From an uncultured Zoogloea sp. (GTDB lineage: Bacteria; Pseudomonadota; Gammaproteobacteria; Burkholderiales; Rhodocyclaceae): 27,679 nt of DNA. Under the pieces are notes generated by a model that worked only from the letters and a program-made list of their open reading frames with translations, searched no databases and was not told where the DNA came from. The translations under genes were made by a program, and so were the position numbers. The stretch spans positions 1 through 27,679 of the forward strand of contig CALBTT010000103.1 in assembly GCA_937967645.1 (NCBI GenBank). The letters run 5' to 3'. Of this stretch, positions 19,053 to 27,679 are shown piece by piece. How positions within the stretch are numbered: position 1 is the stretch's first letter; each line of letters opens with the position of its first letter.

Positions 19053-19604
19053 TCAGGCCGGGTCCTTGCCCCGGTACCAGGGCTTGTAATAGCGCATCAC
19101 CGTCGACGAGGTCGTCTCCAGGGCATGACAGCGGTCGAGCTGGAAAGGCTTCTCACCGGTGTCGTCATTTTCCTTGCGGAAGGTCGCGAAGGTCTGGATC
19201 GCCACCGTCGGCAAGGACAGCAGCAACTCGGTGATATGGGAGCAGCCCCGCACATCGGCGAACATCTCACCCACCGTGCGGCGGAAGCCACGCACGAGAT
19301 TGAGCCCGATCAGCTGCCGGTAAGCCGGGCCGATGGTGTCGCAGCCGCCGGGGTATGGCACCCAGTCGGAAACGGCCTCGACATCGACCACATTGAATTC
19401 CGGGTCGATGGTGACGCGCAGCAACAGGTCATGAACCGGATCGCCGGCGCGGCGCAGCCCGGAAGCAATCGGGTAATCCATCGCCTTGGTGTCGGTCAGG
19501 CGGGCGTCGAGATCGTAAAGACCGTCATCGCGCAGGAAGCCCTGGACTTCGATGCGACGGGTATGGACATGGCGACGCCCGGGTACGGGTGAAGATAGAG
19601 GCAT
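19053..19604 (-). CDS. DUF2889 family protein
   Basis: 183 residues from ATG 19604 (MPLSSPVPGRRHVHTRRIEV), a start typical of DUF2889 proteins. Conserved-looking stretches are GFLRDDGLYDLDARLTDTK, DPEFNVVDVEAVSDWVPYPG, and RGCSHITELLLSLPTVAIQT. No signal peptide or membrane segment is evident. The function of the family is unknown to me. The open frame extends to 19766, but the extra N-terminal 54 residues are poor in family-like sequence. It is followed at 302 bases by sucC on the same strand and faces the FimV-like gene divergently. In related betaproteobacteria such proteins are often found near sucCD (recollection, not checked). Confidence 0.8.
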   Translation of the reverse strand: MPLSSPVPGRRHVHTRRIEVQGFLRDDGLYDLDARLTDTKAMDYPIASGLRRAGDPVHDLLLRVTIDPEFNVVDVEAVSDWVPYPGGCDTIGPAYRQLIGLNLVRGFRRTVGEMFADVRGCSHITELLLSLPTVAIQTFATFRKENDDTGEKPFQLDRCHALETTSSTVMRYYKPWYRGKDPA

Positions 19605-19639
19605 GGCAATGAGACTCAGGCCGGAGAGACCATCAAAAT

Positions 19640-19657
19640 CGGGTAAAAACGGGTAAA
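19640..19657. repeat. Direct repeat of CGGGTAAA, 10-bp period
   Basis: CGGGTAAA occurs at 19640-19647 and again at 19650-19657, exactly one helical turn apart, in the 259-base divergent gap between DUF2889 and the FimV-like gene. Such same-face direct repeats are typical of response-regulator binding sites. The rest of this gap is locally AT-richer, but I could not define a confident -35/-10 pair on either strand. Confidence 0.4.
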
Positions 19658-19863
19658 GAAACATTAATCGCAGCCGACATTGCGTGACATTCCACACTCC
19701 ACAACAAACCCGCAGGACAAGTCGGCGCGATACGCTGCAAACTTCTTTAGAATACTGTAGCTTCAACCCCGGCGCACCGTGACGCTACGGCACCCGAGAT
19801 GCCACCCTTGCCCACGCCTGCCATGGCCCGTGACATTGTCCGAATCCGCAACGCTCCCTATTG

Positions 19864-21717
19864 ATGAAAAGCGCGCGTAAGCCTCTCCCCCTCCTCATCG
19901 CGGCGCTCGTCCTCTCCCACGGCCCCATTGCAGGCGCCGTCGGAATGGGCGAACTCGTGGCTCATTCCTCCCTGGGAGAACCCCTTCGGGCCGAAGTCAG
20001 GCTCATCCGAGCCCCGGGCGAAACCCTTGATGCAGCCTGTGTGAAGGTGGTATCCGGAGCGGCCGACGACGTCCCCTGGATCTACGCTGCACGCGTTCGG
20101 GTAGCCGGCGAGCATCTCGTGCTGACGACCCGCGAACCGGTCAATCACCCGATCGCGATGATCGGCCTGCGCATCGCCTGCGGCTCGGAACTGCGGCGGG
20201 ATTTCACCCTGCTGCTCGCCCCCCCGGCGATCCGCAGCGTTGCCACGCCCACCGTTGCCCCGACAGCCCCCATTGGAACCGCTGACGACTTGGCCGATGG
20301 CGCGCCGATGCAAGCGCCCCAGCGGACGCGCCCGGCACGCCAGGCCCCTTCTGCCAGGCCCGCGGAAGCCGCCGGTGCCCCAGCCGCCCCCCGGGCCGGC
20401 ACGCGCAAGGCAACGGCGCCCCAGGATCGCCCTTCCGCGCCCTCGGCCGCTGCAAGGAGCAATGCCGCCGCGCCTGCGCGCCCGACCGCCCGCCCCCTGC
20501 CCCCGGTGCTCGGTGGCGAAGGCGACAGACTGCTGATCGGCGCCGGCGACGAAGCCAGACTCGTGCCCCTGCGCCTGTCCACCCAGCTGGCCAACCCGCC
20601 GCGCAACGAGAACCCGAAGGGGGAGCGCCCGCCCCTCAGCGCAGAACAACGCACGGTCGCCGAGATCGACGACCGGATTGCCGCCCAGCTGGAGCTGGAT
20701 GAGAAGATCAAGCGCCTGGAGGAATACCAGGCGATGCTCAAGGAAAAGGTCGCCCAGCTGGACGCATCAGGTACCGCCCCGGCTACCACACCCCAGCCAG
20801 CCAGCGCCCCGGTGGTCGCCTCCCCTGCTGCACCATCCCCCGCAGCGCCAGCGCCCACGGAAGCCCCGGGCTTCCTCGCCAGCCTCCCCGACTGGGCCGC
20901 GCCCCTGGCCGGCCTGCTGGCAGTGCTGGCGGGCGGCGCAGCCCTGATCCGCCTGCGGCGTGGGCGTGCAGTCGAGGGCGAGCCCGCCATCCCGACCCAG
21001 ACCGACGCGGCAGGCAGCAGCGGATTCGGGCAAGAGCCGCTCTCCACCGCGATGGCGTCACAGGCTGCACCGACACCCGTGCACGCCAGCCTTCCAGTCA
21101 ATGCCGGCGCCGAGCAGGCGCCCGCGCGACAGGACCACAGCGATGAATGGGTCGAGCCCACCTTCGCACCCGCCCATCCGATCCCCTTCGACGAAACCGT
21201 CGACGAGCACGACTCCGCCCTCGAGCTGGCCGAGATCATGATGTCCTTCGGGCGCACCCAGGGCGCGGCCGAGACCCTGGCCGACTACATCCGCAGCAAC
21301 CCGCGACAGGCCGTCAAGCCCTGGCTCAAGCTCCTCGAGGTCTACCACGTGGCCGGCATGCGGGCCGAGTTCGAGGCGCTGACCCGCCAGCTCAACAAGA
21401 CCTTCAACGTCAAGATGATCGGCTGGAGCGACTTCAAGGTCGCCCACAGCTCCCCGGAGTCCATCGAGCAGATGCCTCACCTGATCGCCCGCCTGCAGGA
21501 GCTGTGGGGCACCCAGGAGGCCCAGATCTACATCCACCAGATCCTGCGCGACAACCGCAACGGAACCCGCCAGGGCTTCCCGCTGGCGGTGGTCGAAGAG
21601 TTGCTGCTGATGCTGGCGGTGCTCGACGACCAGCTGGGCACCTACAAGCCGCCCACCGAGCTGAGCCTGCTGGAGATCGAGCCGCCGGCCAGCGCGGACA
21701 AGGCGGCGGCGGCCTGA
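19864..21717 (+). CDS. FimV/HubP-like inner-membrane protein
   Basis: 617 residues. A signal peptide (1 to about 26) is followed by the FimV N-terminal domain (GELVAHSSLGEPLRAEVRLI, to about 120), which lies in the periplasm. Then come an Ala/Pro-rich low-complexity linker, a coiled coil (about 260-301, DEKIKRLEEYQAMLKEKVAQL), a second Ala/Pro linker, one membrane helix (about 344-366) followed by RLRRGR, and a cytoplasmic part whose C-terminal ~170 residues are helical and TPR-like (SALELAEIMMSFGRTQGAAE onward). FimV/HubP proteins organise poles and type IV pilus or secretion machinery. This one is shorter than Pseudomonas FimV (~900) and I see no LysM motif, so it may be a shorter betaproteobacterial variant. 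The ATG at 19864 begins the signal peptide; a TTG one codon earlier is less likely. Confidence 0.8.
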   Translation: MKSARKPLPLLIAALVLSHGPIAGAVGMGELVAHSSLGEPLRAEVRLIRAPGETLDAACVKVVSGAADDVPWIYAARVRVAGEHLVLTTREPVNHPIAMIGLRIACGSELRRDFTLLLAPPAIRSVATPTVAPTAPIGTADDLADGAPMQAPQRTRPARQAPSARPAEAAGAPAAPRAGTRKATAPQDRPSAPSAAARSNAAAPARPTARPLPPVLGGEGDRLLIGAGDEARLVPLRLSTQLANPPRNENPKGERPPLSAEQRTVAEIDDRIAAQLELDEKIKRLEEYQAMLKEKVAQLDASGTAPATTPQPASAPVVASPAAPSPAAPAPTEAPGFLASLPDWAAPLAGLLAVLAGGAALIRLRRGRAVEGEPAIPTQTDAAGSSGFGQEPLSTAMASQAAPTPVHASLPVNAGAEQAPARQDHSDEWVEPTFAPAHPIPFDETVDEHDSALELAEIMMSFGRTQGAAETLADYIRSNPRQAVKPWLKLLEVYHVAGMRAEFEALTRQLNKTFNVKMIGWSDFKVAHSSPESIEQMPHLIARLQELWGTQEAQIYIHQILRDNRNGTRQGFPLAVVEELLLMLAVLDDQLGTYKPPTELSLLEIEPPASADKAAAA

Positions 21718-21741
21718 GGCCGCCAGCGCCGGTCAGACCGG
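21708..21741. terminator. Paired hairpins at the convergent FimV-like/Nif3 ends
   Basis: GGCGGCC (21708-21714) pairs with GGCCGCC (21718-21724), its three-base loop being the TGA stop of the FimV-like gene. Next to it CCGGT (21729-21733) pairs with ACCGG (21737-21741) across the stop of the Nif3-like gene. The genes end 15 bases apart. The hairpins have no T-run; they may stop convergent transcription or stabilise 3' ends. Confidence 0.4.
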
Positions 21742-22479
21742 GTTGTCCACGTCCACGAACACCGCCTCGATGCCGAAGCGTTCCGCCAGGTGGGCGCCCA
21801 GGGCGCGCGCCCCGTAGCGCTCGCTGGCATGGTGGCCTATTCCCAGGTAGGCCACCCCCGACTCCCGGGCCAGGTGGGTGGTCGGCTCCGAAGCCTCACC
21901 CGACACGAAGCAATCCACGCCGCAGGCGATCGCCTGCTCGAAATAGCCCTGGGCCCCACCGGTACACCAGGCGATCCTGTTCACCGTCCGGGCCGGATCG
22001 CCCAGCACCAAAGGCTCCCGCCCCAGCCGCGCGGCCGCATGGCGCGCCACCAGCTCGAGGCTCTGGGGCTGCTCGAGGCGGCCCGTCCAGCCGATCTCCT
22101 GCTCGCCGAAACGGCCATCCGGCAACCACCCCATCAGCCGCGCCAGCTGGGCGTTGTTGCCCAGCTCGGGGTGGGCATCCAGCGGCAGGTGGTAGGCAAA
22201 CAGGTTGATGTCATGCTGCAGCAGGGTCGCCAGGCGCCTGCGCCGCATGCCGGTGACCCGGCCATCCTCGCCACGCCAGAAGTAGCCGTGATGGACCAGC
22301 ACCGCGTCCGCCTGACGCGCCACCGCCTCGTCGAGCAGCGCCTGGCTGGCCGTCACCCCACAGACCACCCGGTGAATTGCGTCGCGTCCTTCCACCTGCA
22401 ACCCGTTTGGGCAATAATCCCTGAATCGCCCGACTTCCAGCAGGTTGTCGAGATATTGCTGCAGTTCGGCTCTCTGCAT
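21733..22479 (-). CDS. Nif3-like dinuclear metal-centre protein (YbgI family)
   Basis: 248 residues, the usual size for YbgI. The metal-binding His residues are visible: HHG in AVLVHHGYFWRG, H in FAYHLPLDAHPELGNN, and H/E in GIGHHASERYGARAL. The N-terminus RAELQQYLDNLLEVGRFRDY and NGLQVEG are family-typical. These proteins form hexameric rings with a two-metal centre. They are often annotated as GTP cyclohydrolase I type 2-like, but the true reaction is not settled. Starts with ATG 22479, divergent from the HtrA-type protease gene by 68 bases. Confidence 0.92.
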   Translation of the reverse strand: MQRAELQQYLDNLLEVGRFRDYCPNGLQVEGRDAIHRVVCGVTASQALLDEAVARQADAVLVHHGYFWRGEDGRVTGMRRRRLATLLQHDINLFAYHLPLDAHPELGNNAQLARLMGWLPDGRFGEQEIGWTGRLEQPQSLELVARHAAARLGREPLVLGDPARTVNRIAWCTGGAQGYFEQAIACGVDCFVSGEASEPTTHLARESGVAYLGIGHHASERYGARALGAHLAERFGIEAVFVDVDNPV

Positions 22480-22547
22480 GGCCGTTCCTTCCTGAACCCG
22501 TTCGTTTCAGCCCCCCTCGCGGCGGGGCTCCAGCCCGCGATTTTACG

Positions 22548-23711
<1,164 letters not shown>

Positions 23712-23745
23712 CAGCCCCCCCCAACCCTGACACGCCGCCCGGAAG

Positions 23746-23771
23746 GGCTCAGCCGGCCCCGCTGCTGAGCC
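23746..23771. terminator. Hairpin between convergent protease and lysR genes
   Basis: GGCTCAGC (23746-23753) and GCTGAGCC (23764-23771) form a perfect 8-bp stem with a ten-base loop, overlapping the end of lysR and 35 bases after the protease stop. It can form on both strands. There is no T-run, so it is at best a weak bidirectional terminator. Confidence 0.4.
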
Positions 23772-24690
23772 ACTCCTCCATGCTCTCGACGAGCAGGCCC
23801 GCCACGAAGGCCACCAGCGGATCCCGCCGGTCGCGACGGTGGGTGAGCAGGCTGACCGGCAGACTCAAGCCCTCCACATCGAGGGGCTCGAAGCGCAGGT
23901 CCGCATGCGCAGCGAACATCCGCACCAGCATGTCGGGCAGCACCGCCACCAGCGGACTACGCTTCAGCACGAAGGGGATCGACAGGGGCATCGCGCTGCG
24001 CGCCACCACCTGCCGCTCCAGCCCATGGGCCTCGAAGATGCCATCCACCACGCCCGACGACTCACCCGTGTAGGTGGTGTGAATGTGCGGAAAGCGCGCC
24101 AGCTCGGCCAACCCCGGCCGGGGCGGCATGTCCACCAGCGCCGGATTGAAGCCGCAGGAAAAGCCCGACACATACAGCGCCACGGCGTCGTGCACCTCCC
24201 GCACCACCGGGAAATACCCCACCGCCAGGCTGATCTCGCCGGCATCCAGGGCCTCCAGCTGGCGCGAGCCCGGCAGGGACTGCACCGACAAGGCCAGCCC
24301 CGGCGCACGGTGGCGCAGACGCGCCACCAGGCCCGGCATCAGCAGCGCCTCCAGCGGATCATTGAGGGCCAGGCGCACCTTGCCGCGCACCCGCATCGGG
24401 TCGAAATCCTCCTCGCCGCCGGTCACCCGGCGCACATCCTCGAGAATCCTCCGTACCGGCTCGGCGAGCGCCATGGCCTTCGGCGTGGCGCGCATCACCG
24501 CGCCGTCCCGGTACAGGATGTCATCGTCCAGGAGGCCACGCAGGCGGGCCAGGGCGTGGCTGGTGGCGGGCTGGCCGATGCACAGCCGCGCCGCGGCGCG
24601 GCTCACGCTGGCCTCCCGCACCAGGGCGTCGAAGGCCACCAGCAGGTTGAGGTCGATGCGGCGGAAGGCCGCGTGATCAATATCATTCAT
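23749..24690 (-). CDS. LysR-family transcriptional regulator
   Basis: 313 residues from ATG 24690 (MNDIDHAAFRRIDLNLLVAF). The helix-turn-helix is at about 13-55 (ALVREASVSRAAARLCIGQP, then ATSHALARLRGLLDDDI), and a substrate-binding domain of the periplasmic-binding type fills about 85-300. The frame is open to 24759, but 24690 gives the normal LysR N-terminus. It sits divergent from an MFS transporter with an inverted repeat between them, the classic arrangement in which the LysR protein controls its neighbour and itself. The effector is not deducible. Confidence 0.93.
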   Translation of the reverse strand: MNDIDHAAFRRIDLNLLVAFDALVREASVSRAAARLCIGQPATSHALARLRGLLDDDILYRDGAVMRATPKAMALAEPVRRILEDVRRVTGGEEDFDPMRVRGKVRLALNDPLEALLMPGLVARLRHRAPGLALSVQSLPGSRQLEALDAGEISLAVGYFPVVREVHDAVALYVSGFSCGFNPALVDMPPRPGLAELARFPHIHTTYTGESSGVVDGIFEAHGLERQVVARSAMPLSIPFVLKRSPLVAVLPDMLVRMFAAHADLRFEPLDVEGLSLPVSLLTHRRDRRDPLVAFVAGLLVESMEEWLSSGAG

Positions 24691-24691
24691 G

Positions 24692-24747
24692 TCGATAGCC
24701 TGGATTACATCAATCGATTTGAAGCATCTTACCCCACCCACTAGACT
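24692..24747 (+). promoter_or_regulatory. LysR operator-like inverted repeat and MFS promoter
   Basis: TCGAT (24692-24696) and ATCGA (24713-24717) form an inverted repeat whose halves are 21 bases apart centre to centre, two helical turns. Directly downstream on the plus strand, TTGAAG (24719-24724) and TAGACT (24742-24747) are 17 bases apart, each matching four of six consensus positions. This predicts transcription of the MFS gene from about 24754. The repeat abuts the -35 box, as expected for LysR-type activation. Confidence 0.5.
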
Positions 24748-24774
24748 GGGCCATCCCATCCATCAGGACCTTCC

Positions 24775-26253
24775 GTGAGCCTGCCTTCCGCCTTGGCCAT
24801 TCCGCTACCCGCTCCCTCGTCCCGGCATGTCCGGGGGCTGCTTGCCATGATCTCCGCGGTCACCTGCGTCGAGTTCCTGGAGACCGGCATGGTGACCTTC
24901 GCCGCCGCCTCGATCATGGGCGGGCTCGGCCTCGGCGCAGAGGCCTTCGCCTTTGCCTTCACCCTGTACGGCGTGGCCGCCATCTTCATGCTCTACAAGC
25001 ACCAGTGGATGGTCGAGCGCCTGGGCTACCGCAACTTCATCCTCGGCTCCCTGGCGGTGTTCGCCCTGGGCGCCCTGCTCTGCGCCACCGCCGACGGGCT
25101 CGGCCAGTTTGCCGCCGGGCGCGCCCTGCAGGGCGCCAGTGGCGCCACCTTCTTCACCGCCGGGCGCCTGCAGATGAACCGCCTGCCCGAATCCGCCCGC
25201 TTCAGCGGCCTGCTGGTCTTCGTCGGCACCCTGCTCGGCGCGGTCGCCCTGTCGCCCCTCGCCGCCGCCGGCCTGATCCACCTGGCGGGCTGGCGCGCCC
25301 TGTTCTGGGCGGTGCTGCCCCTGTGTGCGCTGGTGGCCTTGATCGCCGGCCCGCGCCTGTCCCGCGAGACCACGCCTCCCGGGGCGCGGAGTGAGGAACA
25401 CTGGGGCTGGCTGCTCGGTCTCGCGGTGGCCCTGTTCGCCCTGCAATACGCGCTGCAGGCCGCCCAGTTCGCGCTGTTCGACGCCCCCGGGCGGGTCTTC
25501 GCGGTCGGCGCTGCATCGGTCGGCGCACTCACCCTCTTCGCCGTCCGCCAGTGGAAGCGGGAACGCCCCCTGATCAACTATCGTGGCCTGTTCGAACCCC
25601 GCTACATGGCCGGCCTGCTGTTCTACTTCTGCGGCTACTTCCTGATGGGGCTGAGCGGCTTTCTGCTGCCCCTCCTGTTCCTGCACGGCCTGCAGCTCGA
25701 CCTGCTGCACGGCGCCGCCATCCTCAGCGGCTCGCTGGCCTGCAGCCTGATCGGCGCCCTCAGCCATGCCACCCTGGCCCGCCAGCACGCCCGCCCGCGG
25801 GTCTTCATGCTCACCGGCCTGGCCCTGGTGGCCCTGTCCTGCCTGGGCTTCGGACGCTGGGCCGGCGCCGGCGACTGGCACCTGCTGGTGGCGCCGAGCC
25901 TGCTGGTGGGCCTGTCCATCCCCTTCTTCGTCGGCCCGGTGGCGATGGGCACCTTCGTGCATATCGCGCCTTCCGTGTTCTCCCACGCCTACCAGGTGAA
26001 GAACATCATCCGCCAGCTCGGCCTGTCCCTCGCGGTGACCGCCGGCACCCTGCTGCTGCAATGGCGCTACGCCCGGCACCTGGACCCGCAACACCCCGGC
26101 CTGGACTGGGCCGCCCCCCTGCTCCATGGCCAGCCCGGCCTGCCGGCCCACGCCGAGGCGCTGGCCCTGGCCAGCGGCGACGTGTTCAACCTGTGTGCCG
26201 CGGGCGTCCTGATCCTGATGGGGGTGGTGGCCGTACAGCGGGTGTTCCGCTAG
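24775..26253 (+). CDS. MFS transporter (multidrug-efflux-like)
   Basis: 492 residues with many hydrophobic segments; I count about 12-14, consistent with the DHA2 (14-helix) type. The N-terminal part has ISAVTCVEFLETGMVTFAAA and the loop YKHQWMVERLGYRN, a variant of motif A, and GRALQGASGATFFTAGR resembles motif C/DHA regions. The start is GTG 24775 with AGGA six bases upstream. DHA2 members pump drugs, dyes or organic acids out by proton antiport; the substrate is not predictable. It is probably controlled by the divergent LysR protein. Confidence 0.85.
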   Translation: MSLPSALAIPLPAPSSRHVRGLLAMISAVTCVEFLETGMVTFAAASIMGGLGLGAEAFAFAFTLYGVAAIFMLYKHQWMVERLGYRNFILGSLAVFALGALLCATADGLGQFAAGRALQGASGATFFTAGRLQMNRLPESARFSGLLVFVGTLLGAVALSPLAAAGLIHLAGWRALFWAVLPLCALVALIAGPRLSRETTPPGARSEEHWGWLLGLAVALFALQYALQAAQFALFDAPGRVFAVGAASVGALTLFAVRQWKRERPLINYRGLFEPRYMAGLLFYFCGYFLMGLSGFLLPLLFLHGLQLDLLHGAAILSGSLACSLIGALSHATLARQHARPRVFMLTGLALVALSCLGFGRWAGAGDWHLLVAPSLLVGLSIPFFVGPVAMGTFVHIAPSVFSHAYQVKNIIRQLGLSLAVTAGTLLLQWRYARHLDPQHPGLDWAAPLLHGQPGLPAHAEALALASGDVFNLCAAGVLILMGVVAVQRVFR

Positions 26254-26274
26254 GAGATCTTCCCTTAGGGCACA

Positions 26275-26303
26275 TTGACAGCACCCCGGCCGGTCCCTGA
26301 AAT
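26275..26303 (+). promoter_or_regulatory. Sigma-70-like promoter of fadH
   Basis: A perfect TTGACA (26275-26280) is followed after 17 bases by TGAAAT (26298-26303; four of six consensus positions). It lies in the 86-base gap between the MFS stop and the fadH start and would give a leader of about 30 bases. GGAG at 26324-26327 is the likely ribosome-binding site, though it is 11-12 bases from the ATG. Confidence 0.6.
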
Positions 26304-26339
26304 AGGCGGACAAACATAATTGATGGAGACAGCCGGCCC

Positions 26340-27531
26340 ATGGATTCTTCCCGCAGCACCCCCTACCCTCACCTCCTCGCGCCCCTCGACCTGGGCTTCG
26401 CCACCCTGTCCAACCGGGTCCTGATGGGCTCCATGCACACCGGGCTCGAGGAGATGGACCACCCCTTCGAGCGGCTCGCCGCCTTCTACGCGGCCCGCGC
26501 CCGGGGTGGCGCCGGCCTGATCGTCACCGGCGGCTTCTCGCCCAATCCGGAAGGTGGCATCCACCAGGGGGGCGCCTGCTTCGACAACGAGGCCGAAGCG
26601 CTCCGCCACCGGGTCGTCACCGACGCCGTGCATGCGGCCGGCGGGCGCATCTGCCTGCAGCTCCTGCATACCGGCCGCTATGCTTACGGCAGGGCACCGG
26701 TCGCCCCGTCGGCCCTCAAGGCGCCGATCAATCCGGCCACACCCCGCGCCCTCAGCGACGAAGACATCCTGCGCACCATCGCCGACTATGCGCGGGCCAC
26801 CGTGCTGGCCCGCCAGGCCGGCTACGACGGCGTCGAGGTGATGGGCTCCGAGGGTTACCTGATCAACCAGTTTCTGGCCCCCGGCACCAACCTGCGCGAC
26901 GACCGCTGGGGCGGCAGCTTCGAGAACCGCTGCCGCTTCGGGCTGGAGGTGCTGCGCGCCGTGCGGGCCGCCGCCGGTCCCGACTTCATCCTGATCTTCC
27001 GCCTGTCCCTGCTCGACCTGGTCGAGGGCGGCAGCACCTGGGACGAGGTCATCGCCTTCGCCCAGGCCGCCGAGGCCACCGGCGTCAACATCCTCAACAC
27101 CGGCATCGGCTGGCATGAGGCGCGCATCCCCACCATCATGAGCAGCGTGCCCCGAGGCGCCTTCAGCGGTCTCGTCGCACGCCTGCGCCAGGCCGTGAAG
27201 CTGCCGGTGATCGCCAGCAACCGGATCAACGACCCGCAGCTCGCCGAAGACATCCTGGCCCGCGGCGACGCGGACCTGGTGTCGATGGCCCGTCCCTTCC
27301 TGGCCGATGCCGACTTCGTGGCCAAGGCCGCCGCCGGCCGCGCCGACACCATCAACACCTGCATCGCCTGCAACCAGGCCTGCCTCGATCACATCTTCGC
27401 CGGCAAGGTGGCCTCCTGCCTGGTCAATCCGGACGCCTGCCGGGAATTCGAGCCCGCGCCCGCCCCGGCCGCCACGCCGCGCAAGGTCGCCGTGGTGGGC
27501 GCCGGTCCGGCCGGCCTGGCCGCCGCCACCG
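26340..27531 (+). CDS. fadH: 2,4-dienoyl-CoA reductase (NADPH), truncated by contig end
   Basis: About 397 of an expected ~670 residues are present. The enzyme reduces 2,4-dienoyl-CoA during beta-oxidation of unsaturated fatty acids. It is an Old Yellow Enzyme-type TIM barrel binding FMN, followed by a 4Fe-4S cluster and FAD/NADPH domains. Visible: LDLGFATLSNRVLMGSMHTG, the catalytic Tyr region GYDGVEVMGSEGYLINQF, the His in NTGIGWHEARIPTI, cluster cysteines in TCIACNQAC followed by SCLVNP, and the start of the FAD-binding Rossmann motif VAVVGAGPAGLAAAT. Chromosomal sequence stops at about 27531. The apparent continuation to a stop at 27566 reads through adapter sequence and is false. The ATG at 26340 gives a normal N-terminus. 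Confidence 0.95.
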
Positions 27532-27679
27532 AGATCGGAAGCGGGTCGTGTAGGGCAAGAGTGTAGATCTCGGTGGGCGCCGGATCCGTAAAAAACAAAA
27601 CAATACACAATGCTCGTTCTGAAACTACAGCTCAGAGTCTACACTCACGTATATAAACTATTGATAATCACACCTCACA
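27532..27679. other. Illumina adapter read-through and low-quality tail (artefact)
   Basis: From 27532 the sequence follows the reverse complement of the Illumina universal (P5-side) adapter. AGATCGGAAG opens it, GTCGTGTAGGG follows, then GAGTGTAGATCTCGGTGG, with about eight scattered substitutions of the A-to-C and T-to-G kind seen at low-quality read ends. After about 27590 it becomes A-rich and then random and AT-rich, unlike anything else in the window. On the minus strand it encodes TEIYTLALHDPLPIS, a variant of the peptide well known as a translated adapter contaminant in databases. No biological feature should be read here. Confidence 0.95.

Noticed and set aside
24559..25910. Several GCTGGTGG octamers matching E. 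coli Chi, for example at 24559-24566
   Set aside because: Chi differs between species, and such octamers are expected often by chance in GC-rich coding sequence rich in Leu-Val codons. Enrichment would need whole-genome statistics.
27541..27566. C-terminal end and stop codon of the fadH frame
   Set aside because: These codons are translated adapter sequence, not chromosome.
27590..27679. AT-rich tail as a possible attachment site, origin or foreign island
   Set aside because: It directly follows adapter sequence and has the look of noisy read-through, so its composition has no biological meaning.

Overview
This is a high-GC (visibly about two-thirds G+C) stretch of bacterial chromosome with tightly packed genes. 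Gene content (lysS tail, recCBD, sucCD, a FimV-like protein, DUF2889, Nif3-like, HtrA-type protease) suggests a betaproteobacterium, probably of the Rhodocyclales. That placement is inference from content and composition; there is no rRNA in the window to confirm it. The last ~150 bases (27532-27679) are not chromosome. They match an Illumina universal adapter with scattered errors, followed by low-quality A-rich read-through, so the window ends at an assembly artefact that cuts the last gene.

Layout. (1) 1-766: the last codons of lysS, a strong hairpin, then an H-NS-family protein with a long Ala/Glu/Lys-rich coiled coil and an altered DNA-binding core. (2) 888-11567, minus strand: a repair operon in the order recC-recB-recD followed by a DEDDh exonuclease/GIY-YIG nuclease fusion. 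Its last three junctions all overlap (TGATG, ATGA, TTGA), so the fusion nuclease is translationally coupled to RecBCD. (3) 11683-16556, minus strand: a signalling cluster of PP2C phosphatase, FHA protein, a possible 33-residue small ORF, a class II cyclic-nucleotide phosphodiesterase-like metallohydrolase, and a GspE/PilB-type ATPase with an N-terminal GAF domain. It looks like a phospho- and nucleotide-signalling input to a type IV pilus or type II secretion motor, and is the most interesting region. (4) 16627-19604, minus strand: sucC-sucD, with a clear intrinsic terminator behind sucD and a long leader in front of sucC, then a DUF2889 protein. (5) 19864-21717, plus: a FimV/HubP-like inner-membrane protein. 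(6) 21733-23711: divergent Nif3-like protein and a membrane-anchored, single-PDZ HtrA/DegS-type protease. (7) 23749-26253: a LysR regulator divergent from an MFS transporter, with an operator-like inverted repeat and a plausible promoter between them. (8) 26340-27531: fadH (2,4-dienoyl-CoA reductase), truncated by the adapter.

How the genes fit together: RecBCD and the fusion nuclease act in double-strand break processing and repair. The phosphatase/FHA/phosphodiesterase/GAF-ATPase set, together with the FimV-like protein, points to regulated surface motility or secretion. SucCD belongs to the TCA cycle and FadH to unsaturated fatty acid beta-oxidation. I see no tRNA, rRNA, CRISPR array, insertion sequence or prophage gene. 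Many long open frames opposite the real genes are by-products of GC-rich codon use.
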